Below are positions 11,183 to 23,540 of a stretch of 64,000 nucleotides of DNA, piece by piece. Each line of letters starts with the position of its first letter. Position 1 is the first letter of the stretch. Source of the stretch: Cryptomeria japonica (lineage: Eukaryota; Streptophyta; Pinopsida; Cupressales; Cupressaceae); NCBI RefSeq assembly GCF_030272615.1, contig NC_081414.1, positions 779,006,119 to 779,070,118 on the forward strand. Reading direction: 5' to 3'. The notes below the pieces were generated by a model. It was not told the DNA's origin. It made no database searches and saw nothing but the letters and a program-made list of their open reading frames with translations. A program made the translations under genes and the position numbers.

Positions 11183-12947
11183 GAGCTGAGAAGGGACACA
11201 AATGTGTCAAATGTGAATTTCTCGAGAGCACATTTCAATGAGTGTTTAGGTTTGTCAACTAATATTTTCATATTCAAACTATGAACCTGTAGAAAATCTA
11301 AATGTCAAAATTCTTTGAAATAGATTCCGTCATCTATTGATTTATTGGTAAGAGAATCTACTTGAACATTTGCCTCTCTCTAGTAATGCACAATTACAAA
11401 TGATTTTTTTTTTCTAAATTCTAAAAATTAATGAGGATTTTTTTTTATTTATTTAATTCTAAAACTTAATTTTTTAGAAATGTAAATGTAAATATGTATT
11501 TTAAGAGATTATTCATGAAAGAAGAAAAAAAATTAACAAAATTGTAAAAACAAATGAAGGAGAATGAAGTAAATAAAAATGATACTAAATTTAGTTATTA
11601 TAGTTAGAGTATAGTGATACCATCTAAGATATGATGCAACATGAATGTTGGATAGACATTTTCATTATTATAAAGGTGAATACAAAATATTTTATACTCT
11701 TTGATCGAGAAAAATTCCATTAACTAGCAATTAGACCCATTGGTTTAATAGCCATAAAGGTTTTCTTTATTATAAGAAAAAAATTGTTAGATAGATACGT
11801 TTTACAATTAAAAATTTAAGTATATAGACACAAGAAAAATAATTTTTATTGTAAAGTATAAGAAAATTAGAACTAGAAAGCATATATTAAAATTAAAAGT
11901 GTATCTTGAATAAAATTTATTAGAATTAAATTATACCATGTGTAAAAAATTTAATTTGGCATCATTATAATCTTAACATGAATAAACCTTAGGGGATATG
12001 TTGGATTTGAAATACATTTCTTGATAAAATTTGAAAGTTTTCATCTTGAAAGGGCAAGTGGCTCAATATTGAAAAATCTCACTAGCCATTATAAGGTTCT
12101 AAGATTTGATGTTAGCCCATAAATTATTCTCATTAATGCATCCATAATTCTTTTAAAAATATATAATCTTTACTATAAATTAATAAAATAATAAATAAAA
12201 TTTATGTGTGTGTGTGTATGTGAAATGACTCAAATAACTCTTGTATGTGAATGAACACTAATTTGTCTTAAATATTTGGAAAATAAATGAAATTCATTAA
12301 ATACCTAAAATGATTTAAATGGCTCATTCTATCTGTAAGTGAAAAAAAAAATAGTTTTAATTCATCATCATAGTATAACTCATCACTAAACTATGTCAAC
12401 AGTAATACATAATTCATCTGATCATACAATAATCTATTCAAATAGATTAAATAAAATGTTTATCTTGATAATAAAAAATGTATACAACTTCACAAATATA
12501 TAACCCTTAATATATAATGAGTTAAAGAGTCAAACCCATCAATATATATGTTTTAGAAATGGTTGTAAAAGGCATTATATATTCAAAACTGAAATGTTAT
12601 AAAGTGGATACTACTAGGATTATGGTCCATTTCAACACAAATATTGAATGTAGCATTTGGAAACAAAATGAAAAATACCATAATCCTTTAATCTGTTAAT
12701 TTTATCTAATAAGTTCACATGGTGTAATGATGGAAATGTGGCTCTATCAAAAGAAAAAATATGTTCCTTTGATTGTCAATTTCATTAGATACTCCAATTA
12801 GATTAATTAGTTAAAAGTATTAAAATGAAAGGAATTGATAAAAATATATAAAAGCAAAACAATAAAAAAATCTTTGGACTACAAAAATACAAAATAAAAA
12901 GTATAGAGAATCTTTGATAAAAAATTGAGTGTCTTGGACAAGGATAG
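11183..12947. other. AT-rich intergenic stretch
   Basis: No ORF of note and no recognisable repeat pair. A short TG microsatellite lies near 12205-12222. Confidence 0.4.
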
Positions 12948-13330
12948 TGTAGCATCATAAATTATGCACCTTTTAATTAGGGTTCCCAATTTTACACTCT
13001 GCTAGCACTCATTTAATATCTCTCATTCCTCTATGCATTATAGGACCTTTACTAATTTAAATTAATATTTTAATTAATATTATGGGTCCTCTCTTAGTTA
13101 AATCTCACTAAAATCCTATTTTGTCCCTTAATCATAGGTGTGCCCTTTAATTATTTTATCTCCTCATTTCTCACCTATCTAGGCCCTATTTTAATGTGTG
13201 GCCTTGCGTATTTTACCTAAACCTCAAAACTCAATTTACATTTAATCCTAGCCTCTATTCATCATTTTGAACCTTGAAATATAGATTAAAAAGGAAGAGG
13301 AGGGAAAGAAAGAGAATGACTAGCCATTAC
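12948..13330 (+). repeat. LTR-like relic related to the Gypsy LTR at 16497
   Basis: Starts TGTAGCATCATAAATTATGCAC, close to the Gypsy LTR start TGTAGCGTCGTAAATTGTATGCAC. It keeps the same order of blocks: a 'TTTTACAC..TGCTAGCAC' region, a run of TTAATTAA-like sequence, then 'CCTATTTTGTCCC'. It appears to be a diverged or solo LTR of a related family. No partner LTR was seen nearby. Confidence 0.45.
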
Positions 13331-15235
13331 ATGATCATTTTGAGCCATTTTCATTGACCTAGAAATCTAACAAGTCAAAAATTATCAAGAATTCCTTTTG
13401 AATGATAAAATATCATGGGACACTAGCACATGCTAGTGTCCAAATAATTTGTGCTAAAAAAAGATTGGTTATAAGAAAAACACTAGGATAGCACAAAAGT
13501 GACACAAAAGGGTAGCTACTAAAAAGAGCTTCTGAGCACCTTGACTATTCATAACAATGAGTTGTTTACAAACTCATAATGATCTCTTTATATTGAAATT
13601 GTAATTATAAGCATTATGGATGCCTCAAGAATAAGATTAAATCATTATGCCTTAAAGGCCTTATATGATTATATATTTTTTAAATAACAATAGGATATTT
13701 AAAAGGAAAATAAGAGTTGTTCAATACGTTATGGTTAACCATTATTATTTAAGTTTGAGCTATAAGATATTACTCCTTCAAGATATGAAATCCATCAAAG
13801 TTGTAATATGTTGTTGTTACTAGTTAATGAAAGCAAGTAGTTGTACATAATCAAAGATTCAATCATGAAAATGAACCCATATTAAAAAACCTTCTTCTCT
13901 TTTTGAAATAATCTAATTAAGTAAAGAGTCCAAACTAAATTTATAAGTTAAAATCTTGTTTTGAAACCATATTGAGAACAAGGTAAAAATAAAAAATTTA
14001 GGTCAAGTTGTTTTGTTAAAACAATAAGTCTTCTACCTTTGTAAGTTTAAATGATAATTACCAAGTCATGAGCTCATGAGGGATGATATTATTTGTATGT
14101 TCTATGACTAGATAAGATCTATGCTAACTTGTAATATAAGACTTGCTTAAACACTCATGTATTATCTTAAAGACATGTGAACATGAGGTAGTAGTGCAAA
14201 ATACATAAAATGTAAAAACATGTTACAAGAGTTGATTGTCAATACTATGAATACAATGATTAGGTCAGTTACAAGCTAAAGGAAGCATTTCAATTGAGTC
14301 TAAACCTACATAAAAATTAGACATTGAATAGTCTTGAGTTAATTAAGTTGTAACTGTAGGTTGACTACAATAATCCAAGAAAAGTAGAGGTGTGTGAACA
14401 TTCCACTATAGTTCTTTAGAACTATCATTATTTTGAAACTTTAGCCAAAGTAAGGCAATATTGTCTACTTGAATCTAGTTAGTTCACAGTGTTGAAGAAT
14501 GCATAGTCTAGTCAAGATGGTCATACATAGTTACAAGTATATCTATAGTTGTATGGTTGATTGGGTTATGTACAACACAACACTAGGACTTAGATGCCCT
14601 TCTTTGATGGTTTCTTTATGTATACCCTCATGAAAGGTAGGGCCACTTCCATTTGGAAGGTGTGTAGGGGACTTCCAATCTGTTGTTGGAGGAAAAAACT
14701 AGAGTGATTCTCTCACTCCTATAAATGACTCACCGAGACTTGTGATCAAAACAAGATTCCAAACACAATATTTTCTTTAACTGAATCTTATGCATTTGTA
14801 AATTGAATTGCCTAATGGAAGTATGTAAGTTCTTGGAAGGAAAACGATAATTTCATTTCTTTGATGAAAAGTTGTAAGTTGTTTCAATGTCTCAAATGCA
14901 AATGCATATTTTATATTGGACATGTGATGAAAATGATAATTAAAAGTTTAAAAATTACCATGTGAATATTTAGCTCATGTTTCCACTTTACATTTTGGTA
15001 ATTAAATCAAGCTTTTCTCAGTGTAAATTATTGTTATACTTTGTATGACTATACATCTAATATAGTAATGAAATATCTCTACAAATACAATCAAATTACA
15101 CTAATAAACCTAACTCCTCTTATCTCCATTTCAAAGATGTGATTCCCATTTTACTTTGATACCCTTCCTTCTGAAATATCTTTAAATTATGACACCCATT
15201 TTTAAAAATTGCAATAATCTTTCTTAACAATTTCG
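13331..15235. other. AT-rich intergenic stretch, nothing recognised
   Basis: No long ORF, no repeat pair and no coding motif found by eye. Confidence 0.4.
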
Positions 15236-15486
15236 TGTTAGTGGAGAATATTCTACCCAAAATTTTCCTCCTAGATAAATCACTAGTTGTGAATATCTTG
15301 TTACAATAATTGCCTAGGTGTACAATCTAGCACATGTTAAATTCCATGATTCTAGATAGCATCTTATGTACTTTACTATATATTTATACTTGTCCCTAAG
15401 TTAATAACTCAATACAGTTATCCTTAGCATTACAATTTATGTAAATATTTATAATTTTTTCTTAGACCAGTATTTCTGGTTCTCAC
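15236..15486 (+). repeat. 5' LTR of the old short element
   Basis: About 251 bp. It shares with the 3' copy the blocks CCTCCTAGATAA, CTTAGGTGTNCAA, CCATGATTCTA and TGGTTCTCACA. A weak primer-like motif (CATATCAGATC) follows the end. Confidence 0.7.
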
Positions 15487-15745
15487 ATCATATCAGATCT
15501 TAGTATGGTACAAGTGCAAATTCAGTTCTATCTTATGCAAATTTAATGCATTATATGTTAATTTGAGTGCAGATTAAGGGATGTGTTGAATAAGCTCATG
15601 GATCTATCATATCACTTCTATGTGCTCATAAAAACATGTGTTAGCTAATGATGTATTAACTCTGATTTGGTTCAAGGCACATGTTATTTTTTTGTTGAGA
15701 TTTACTTGTCAATTGAAGGCATTTTGTCTGTTGTGGAGGGAACGA

Positions 15746-15945
15746 CTTAAATCACACACACTAATATTATACTTCTCGGCTTAAAAGTTTTAAACACTTA
15801 GAATTGACTATCATTTTGTAGGCTTATTATGTTGCTTAAGGTGTGTGGTCACACTAAGAATACACTTCTAGAATTAAAACTGTTAAAGACTCAGAGTTGA
15901 CTAACATCCACTAGGCTTAATATGGTGTTTAGTGTGTGTGGTTTA
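15746..15945. repeat. Two tandem palindrome-ended repeats of about 100 bp
   Basis: Each unit opens with a CACACTAA-type motif and closes with a TTAGTGTGTG-type motif in inverted orientation, and carries 'GGCTTAAAAGTGTTAAACAC..GAGTTGACTAACAT'. A third copy lies at 25219-25325 beyond the nested Gypsy element, so all three belong to the interior of the old element. Confidence 0.55.
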
Positions 15946-16496
15946 AGGTTGGTAGTCATGGAGAACATCTCACTCATTGGTTGGAGGTGTTTTTACCTAC
16001 TAACGAGGCGAGAAAATTTTTGCACCATGGCATTCAGAGATTCTATAGACTTTAATATAGTTGTCCTTTATATGAGCTATCAAATTCTTTTTGCAGGTGA
16101 CACTGATATACTCTTGTTTAGAGATATGGAAGACATAAAATATCTATGAAAGCCACATTTTTCTCCTCAAAATTTATTAATTCTAAGTATTTGTTGTTTG
16201 ATTTTCTATATTCATGTGTTTAATCTACATGTTTGCTAACCCTTGTCTAGCAACTAGGTCATAACTTGGTGACCTACCTCTCTTTTGGCATGATCTATTC
16301 CTACTTTCTAGAAGCAATTCCCTTCCAATGGGTGATTTATTTATTATTGGAGAATTATTTTTATGGAGCTCCTAGGAATTTAAGGTTTCCTTGATGTTCC
16401 AAAAACCATTTTGAGAAGGTTTAAAATGGACCTTATTTATGCTAGATTAACGGAGGCATGATTTTCTATTTTGCTAGAATTTTTTTTTCATGTTTT

Positions 16497-18161
16497 TGTA
16501 GCGTCGTAAATTGTATGCACTTGCTAAAGTGGTACAATTTCACACCTAGTTTAGCACCCGCCTTGGCGCATTTTGCATTTTGCATTGCATTTCCCCTTTA
16601 GCACTTAATTAATTAAATTAATTAGGTCTAAGGTTCTATTTTATCATCTCCCATATCATAAAGTTGGGGGCCCTTTTCATAAAGTGTGCCCCTTTCATTT
16701 TATTCCTCTAATACATCATTTAATCAAAAACCCTAATTAGGTCCTATTTTGAACTTGGGGGCTTGATTTCGGGGGTCAAAACATCTCGAAATCACCTGTA
16801 ACTTCGGGATTCTCTCTAAAATCATCATATCCGACGGCCCTGAAAATTTGGTGAAAAGTTGTCGGGACCATGGCACCCGGAGAGGACCATGGCGCTCGGC
16901 GTGCACATGGTCTCAAACATTTTTCCTGAAATTTTAGGAGCGCAATCCAATCATAAAATAAAGCTTAACCCCAAGAAATTGGCGAGAGATTCAATCTCTA
17001 GGTTGGCCTAAAGTTGAAATTAAGACCTAGGGTTTCATATATAAGAGCTCTCTTTCTTCATTTGAAAGGATCCGAGATTTTTGGTTTCAAGGACCTTCTA
17101 TGCAGCGAAAGAGCTGATCTTTGAAGACTTCAAAAACATTCAACATCCATCCATCAAGCATTCATCAATTTCATTCATTCATTTAGGGCTTTGAAGACAT
17201 TGAAGAGCAATAAGGGATCACCGACTGAAGATTGGCTTGTACCCCTCCCTTGGGGTTGGGTATGATTTCATGTTGTTTTCATGTCTTTGCATAAGCCTCA
17301 TTATATCATTTGTATCCATGCTTTAGATCACTTTGCATCTTGATTTGGAGCATTTACATTATCATTTACAAGCAATTAGGGTTTACTTTCTAGGTTGCTC
17401 TAGTTTGCTTACTTGCATTTTAGATCTTGCACACACACAAGGTCTGCACACACATTACTTTTACAATACAACTTGGCTATTCGTGGAGGTGGAAATCACC
17501 AAAGCGGGCGTTTGACTAAGGCAAAACCCTATATAGCCGCCCACCACACCTTTTCAGATATAAGTGTAGGTTTCGGATTTCGGATGACGCCGCAAGTTAC
17601 AGATCCGGGAGAAGCAGACCGAGACAAAACTTCACACCAAGTTTCAGAGCAAAAGACCAGGACAGGGGTGTGGGGCGCCTTGGTCCTGCCAGGACAGGGG
17701 CGCTGGGCGCCCTGGTCCCTCTGTCAGACAACAACTTTCAGCAACTTTCTGACAGCCTTTCAGGTTGCAAAACAGCAGTTTCAGGAGCAGTTTCAGGTGC
17801 AGAATCAGGACAGTGGCACCCGCACCCCCGTCCCGAACATTTCCACTCAGATTTTGACTCCGAGTATGCATTTGCATTTTTCCTTGTCCTTGTGTTTACA
17901 GCTTTCCATTGTTTAAGTTCAATTCTGCAATCTTGTTATTAGTTCATACTTGCACTTTGGGGTTAGGAATTGAACTTACATCATTCTATCTATCATTTGC
18001 AACAAAGGAATAGAAATCCTAATAGGTAGACCGTGGCTCTCTCTTCCACAAAAAGAAGTAGCCAATTGTGTGATACCTCTAGGCTCTTTCGTATTCCACA
18101 AGTGTGTGATTGAAAGTGAGATTAGGGCATGTTTGCTTAGTGTCACTTTTTCCCCCACACA
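16497..18161 (+). repeat. 5' LTR of the nested Gypsy element
   Basis: 1,665 bp. Differs from the 3' LTR mainly by scattered single-base changes and two short indels (a GGG run near 16665 and about 10 bp near 17785). The ORFs in it (17333-17515, 17413-17916) are repeated in the other LTR and are not taken as genes. Confidence 0.85.
17038..17045 (+). promoter_or_regulatory. TATA box in the Gypsy 5' LTR
   Basis: TATATAAG lies about 540 bp into the LTR, after a G/C-rich block, and is conserved in the 3' LTR near 24080. It is the likely promoter of the element's transcript. Confidence 0.5.
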
Positions 18162-18164
18162 TTT

Positions 18165-18180
18165 TGGTGAACCCTACGTG
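18165..18180 (+). other. Primer binding site of the nested Gypsy element
   Basis: TGGTGAACCCTACGTG begins 4 bases after the 5' LTR. TGG matches the CCA end of a tRNA. I do not assign the tRNA species. Confidence 0.55.
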
Positions 18181-18483
18181 AATTCCAATCTTCTCTAATT
18201 CTGATTTATATTTTCAAATTTGAGTGTTTATACTATTTCAAAATCAAATTTTTATTTACAAGTTTTAATTTCTTGCAAAATTCAAAAATTTAGAGGAAAT
18301 TTTTGCTAAAATTCAAAGTTGAACTTGTGGATAGCTTAACTAATTTCAAATCTGATTTAGGAACTCATTTGAATCATAAATTTCATTTTCTAAATCTACA
18401 TTCTAAGTGCTTGCATTGGTTGAAAATTAAATATTTCCTTCTATTTTGCATGTGTTATCATTTGAAAAAGGAAAATTGTTGTC

Positions 18484-19347
18484 ATGACGCATTCATTTCA
18501 TAGATGTGATAATGGGTTAGCTTCCCTTGTTTCAATTTTTCCTTCTCCTAAAGAACCTCCCCCCATCTATAACAACATTTTAGTGCCTAAAATAATTGCT
18601 ACCAATCCCTTTGAGACTCTCCTATTCTCTAAGGATGAAGACTTTAAGAGTGATCTTGACAATTCTCCTAAAATGTGCCCTTCCTATTTATCTATCCTAG
18701 AGGAAGAGAATGATATCATAAACACATTTCTTAATGTTACTTCACCTTCCCTACATGATGCCTCTCTAAGTGAAAAGGTATTGATGGACATTGACTTATT
18801 TTCTCCTAAAGTTGGTCCTTCCAATGGGGGCATGTTAGTGCAACAAGAGGTTATGAACACTTCTTTCAAAGATCTCCTTCCTAAGCATGAATCTTTGGAG
18901 AAATATGTTCATGTTCCTCCTAAAAAACACTCCCTTCATGAGGATCCTTTTGTGCAAGAAGATGACATTATCCCTACATTTCCTAGTGATGGCATTTCCT
19001 TTTCCAACAAAATTCCCACTAGAGATGATGAATTAATGATAAATGCTTACCCTTCTCCTAAAGTTTGTCTTACCCATAAGCATCCCTTAGAGAAAGAAGA
19101 TGAAATAATAAGCAATTTCCTTAATTCTCTCTCCCCTAAAGATCATATTGAACATATTTTGAGGAAAGAGGATGAGTTTAACACATCTATTGATGCTCTC
19201 CCTCCTAAGGATGAGGAATTAATAAACAATGTTATCTCCTCTCCTGAAATTGACAATACTTCAAACACTCCTTTCAACAACCTCACTATTTGGGATGAAC
19301 CATTAGAAGAAGGTGTAGATTATTCTCTTCCCATGAGAGAACCCTAG
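18484..19347 (+). pseudogene. Gag-like repeat protein of the nested element, N-terminal part
   Basis: 287 codons from ATG 18484. The protein is acidic and Ser/Pro/Lys-rich, made of degenerate repeats of about 40 residues with the pattern 'SPKxxxxH...LxxEDxII..F'. One block (SFKDLLPKHESLEKYV) has a clear partner in the next ORF (SFKDLPLKSETLESNV), showing that the repeat series continues across the break. No CCHC knuckle was seen. By position it is the gag region, but it does not resemble a standard gag and this is inference. It ends at TAG 19345-19347, and the continuation is in another frame from about 19401, so one frameshift separates them. Confidence 0.55.
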
Positions 19348-19400
19348 CCAAAGGGGATGAAATCAAGATTGAAAACTCCCTTGATAGTTTCTCACCTTCC

Positions 19401-21704
19401 TTGAATCTCAATTATTCTCCCTCTAAAAATAAAGCATCTCCCTCTCCTCAACTTGGTTCTACTCATAAGGAAACCCTAGTTCAAAGCAAGATGGTTAACA
19501 TCTCTTTCAAAGATCTCCCTCTCAAAAGTGAGACTTTAGAGAGTAATGTTGATTCTTCTCCTAGAGAGTTTATTCCCCATGTAGATCCTTTGATGATAGA
19601 GGATGATATGACCTTTCCTAGTATTACTCCTCCTACTAGAACATCAATGCCTACCCCTTGTCTCTCTCCTAAAATTGATTTAATCCGTGACAAGATTTTA
19701 GTGCAAGAGAAGACTATCAATAATTCTTCCAACACTTTTGTTCATTCCTCTAAACCATCCTCAATCAATTTGATACATGTGAATGAAACACCTAACAAAC
19801 CTCTCTTCGTTGTCCAAGGTGCTTGTCCTTCTCAAAATTCTCAACCTTTAAATAAGCCTATCTTAGTGGTTCAAGGTGGTTATGCTAATGATTCTTTTTG
19901 CACTCCTAAGAAACCTATTATTACTGTGCAAGGAGGTTATTCTACTAAGAGCCCTTATGAGTATGCTAAGCAACTGACTAGAGAGAGTTATAATGCGGTT
20001 GCTCATACCTATAACACAAGAAACAATAGGAAACCTAATCCTCCTCCAGTTATCCCAACTTCACTTCCTCCTTCCCAACCTATTCTTCCTCAAGCTCCAC
20101 GTATTTCACAAGTTCTTGGTAAGGAATATGATCTCATAGAACAACTTAAAGCTACCCCTGCTAAGATATCCCTTTGGGATTTGATCCAAACTTCTTCCGC
20201 TCATCATGGAATGTTACAAGATGCCTTGAAAGATTTGAATGTTCCTCCACCTAATACATCTAGTAATATAGTGTCTTTGGTTAACTCTGTGATGAATCCT
20301 AAAGCTCAAATTGTGTTTACTCAAGATGAGTTGCCTACTAGTGAAATTCAACATCAATATGATCCCTTGATGATTGTGGTTATCATAAATGACACTGCTA
20401 TAAGACGAACACTGGTAGATAATGGTTTTGGCCTTAATGTGTGTAGCATTAATCTATTGCATAAGATGAATGTGGATACATCCCTTATTGAGCCTGACTC
20501 TCATCCCATTCGAGGCTTTGATAATGTGGCTAAGTCTTCATTAGGTATTATCACCTTACCCATCATAGTGGGACCTGTTACTTTGCCTACTCCTATCCAT
20601 GTTATGTCGGGAAATCTAACATACAACTTGTTATTAGGGAGACCTTGGATTCACAGTATGCAAGCTGTCCCCTCTACATTGCATAGACAAGTTAAATTTA
20701 TTTATAATAATAAGATATATACCTTGATAGGTGATACTAATTTTCAAGCTTGTTTGTAAACATCTACTTCCAAAGGGAGTTCTTCTAAGCCTTCCTCTTC
20801 TAGTGATGACTCGTTAAACAAGATACCTATGGATGAATCATTACCCTCTGATAATCAAAATTCTTTGGATGAGTCTGAAGTTCCTGAAGAAGATTCTTCT
20901 CAACTTGAATCTACACATGAAAAGGCTTTTGATCCTGAGAAGGTTCTCACAGAAGACGATTGGGGATCTCTTGATTTCAACCCCACCTTTGTAGATGAGT
21001 ATAGGGTTCCTCCTAGAGAGCTTAAAGTTAAAAAGAAGGAAGAAACTAGAGATCAATCAGTCTTACCTGAACCTATGAGCAATAATTTTGTGGCCGCTTC
21101 TCAAACTTCTTCTCCTCACACCTCTAATTCTAAAAGATTTGATTCTTTGTCTTATGAAAAACCACCTTTTCTTTCTGAAATGGCTAATCGTTATGGTCGT
21201 GGTTTTCATATTTTGGCAAAGAGTGGCTATAGTGGAAATGGTTGTGGCGCAAATGAACAAGGAATTAAAGTTCCTTTAGAACATAACATGCATGAATATT
21301 CATTTGGACTTGGATATAATCTTTCTAAGCCCACCAAAGCATCTAAAAGACCATCTCTCAATGTGAATGCTATATTTAGTAGTGATGATCATCTCACTTC
21401 AACTAAATCATCTTCTACTTCTATCAACTCTCATTCCCCTCATAAGGAAATCTTGGCGATGAACAAATCTCTTTATGACTTCCCTCAAATTTCTAAATCC
21501 AATTATGAATCTTTATCTCCTATTCATCATAAAGTCCTTTCCTCTAGGGATAAAGCTCTAATAAATTACACTCATCCCTCTTCTAAGATTTACTTTTCTT
21601 CTGCAATTTTTATCATTTTATACATGTTTTTGATCTCACTTATAGTTGAGCATTTAGCATGTCATATTCAAATACCTTATTCAATCTATCATGTCTTTAA
21701 ATAA
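19401..21704 (+). pseudogene. Retropepsin and G-patch part of the nested element's polyprotein
   Basis: One frame from ATG 19401 to 21704, broken by a single TAA at 20757-20759. Residues about 1-110 continue the acidic repeats. About 130-190 hold three copies of a 'P(I/L)xxVQGGY' unit. A retropepsin domain follows (about 310-450): LVDNGFGLNVCS around Asp340, then LGTITLP-like and LLLGRPWIHS blocks, as in plant Gypsy proteases. The usual DNGS appears as DNGF. After the stop comes an acidic linker and a G-patch-like stretch at about 21195-21270 (GYSGNGCGANEQGI). The frame ends in a hydrophobic tail. Protease followed by a G-patch is a known arrangement in plant Gypsy elements. No reverse transcriptase follows. 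Confidence 0.7.
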
Positions 21705-23525
21705 CATTAATGGCTATTATGTTGCTCATCATTATGTGACATTGGTAGCTCATTTACTGGGGGCTCATTGTCATTCATGATGGTACAATTTCAAGTGCAA
21801 TCATATTTTTGAAGCAACATAATAGCCTAATTTTTCTATGTTATCTCTTGTTCCTATGGGGTAATAGTGTGGAAATATTGATCATCTTTTCTTTAGAATC
21901 CTCTTTTCCTAGATATGGGAGAAGATGTGTATTCTCTTTCTTATCCTACCCACTTCTTGTGAGGAGCATTTTACATACACTAATGTCTTGCTTGCATGAA
22001 CTCATGTGAGTATGTAGTACATTTCGCTTATGTCTAAATCTCTCCCTAGAAGATTGTGTAAGTCCTTCTCATTATCCTTATCCTTGGGAGGCAATGATCT
22101 TTCCTTATTTTTATCTAAGGATCCACTTTTTCCTATTTCGTGGATGGTGTGAACTTTATTACTTGATGTTATTCCTTGTATGCATTTGTTGTTGTTTGTT
22201 CAAGGATTCTCTCTTACAAGAGGTGTAAGTCCTTGACTACAACCTCTTTTGCACTTGGTAAAATACATCCATAATGAATTCACTCTCTCAATTGGGTTAA
22301 AAAGAGCGTCACCCTTCATTAAGAATCACTTTCACCCTGCAAAAGAAGGAAGTATTGCATTCTCATTCTCTTCTTTGTCTTATTCTAGAAGATGTTATAT
22401 TTGTCTAAGACAATTCCTCTCGGGGATAGATGTCTTTTGTACAAAGATCTCTTCTCCTCTAAGGATCTCCTTTACACATACTACAAGATATCCCTTTTCA
22501 ACTATCTTATCCTTGCTTAAAGAGTGCAAAACTCTCTTGCTTGGATCTATGACATTGTTGCATTTTTGGGGTATCTTCTTTTGTGATGAAGGTAGGTATC
22601 CTTGTTCTACTTTGCTTATGACATAAACATTACACTTTTTGAGCAATGGGTCAATCTCGGAACCAGAGCACAGACTCTTAGAGTGAGATGTCTCCATTTT
22701 TCTTTTATGCAAGGTGATTATTCTCGGAACCAGAGCACAGACTCTTAGAGCGAGATGTCACGCTTTTGTACTATACATATATAGGTTGTAGCATACTCGG
22801 GCATAGACTCCTATGAGATGCTTCTAACCTCACTTACACACACATGCACGAGGTTGAGTGGAACTAGCGGCATAAGGCTAGACTTTCTCACTCTCCTCCC
22901 TTACATGGATCACCTAGACAGACTCTAGGGACTAGTTTTCCATGTCCTTTTTCCCATGGATCACCTAGACAAGATCTAGGGGTGAGAAGTCCATGTTTTC
23001 TCTCTCATTATTCTTCTCATGGATCACCAATGTGTGTATTCATGCTTTTTTCCTTTCTTTTCTTCTCTTTGCATTTTGTTTCCATTTACATCCTTCATCT
23101 TGTGTTAGAGAACTCTCAAATCCTCACACTCTTTGTTGTGTTGGAATTGAGATTTAGTCCTCTTTCTTACCAAATGATTCTCCATTAGTTTTTGATCTCA
23201 TATCAAATCTTCTTGTGAGCATTTGTTATCAATATTCTTTAACAATTCGAAGTGGTAAACATGATACCCTATTTCAACTCACTAAAATTAGCAAGCCGAA
23301 ACAGGGGGGGGCATATAGCTACCCTCGAATTTTCATCACCTTCCTTAGTAAGCATTAGGTGATTTTGTGATCTAACGTGTGTTTTGTAGGGTGCGGTTCC
23401 TAACTGTGTACTGCAGATACCGCTGGGGACTTCGTTCGACGGACTTATGGATATATCCTTTTTCAAATAATGTTTACTTTTCTGTACTTTAGCTTGCATA
23501 TGCACGTAGTGTTCATATGACTGCT
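21705..23525 (+). other. Non-coding 3' interior of the nested element with short direct repeats
   Basis: No long coding frame. It contains repeated blocks: CGGAACCAGAGCACAGACTC at 22658 and 22724, each followed by TTAGAG and GAGATGTC, and CATGGATCACCTAGACA at 22903 and 22956. The function is unknown; these may be packaging or 3' UTR structures. Small ORFs (for example 22249-22626) show no family pattern. Confidence 0.5.
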
Positions 23526-23540
23526 AAAGTGGGGGCTAAA
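23526..23540 (+). other. Polypurine tract of the nested Gypsy element
   Basis: AAAGTGGGGGCTAAA sits directly before the TGTAGCGTCG start of the 3' LTR. Confidence 0.7.

Noticed and set aside
17333-17942. ORFs in the Gypsy LTR
   Set aside because: They are present in both LTRs with changes not favouring codon conservation, and they overlap each other in several frames.
22395-22712. Minus-strand ORF of 105 codons in the Gypsy 3' interior
   Set aside because: It overlaps a plus-strand ORF of equal length and the direct repeats; no family pattern.
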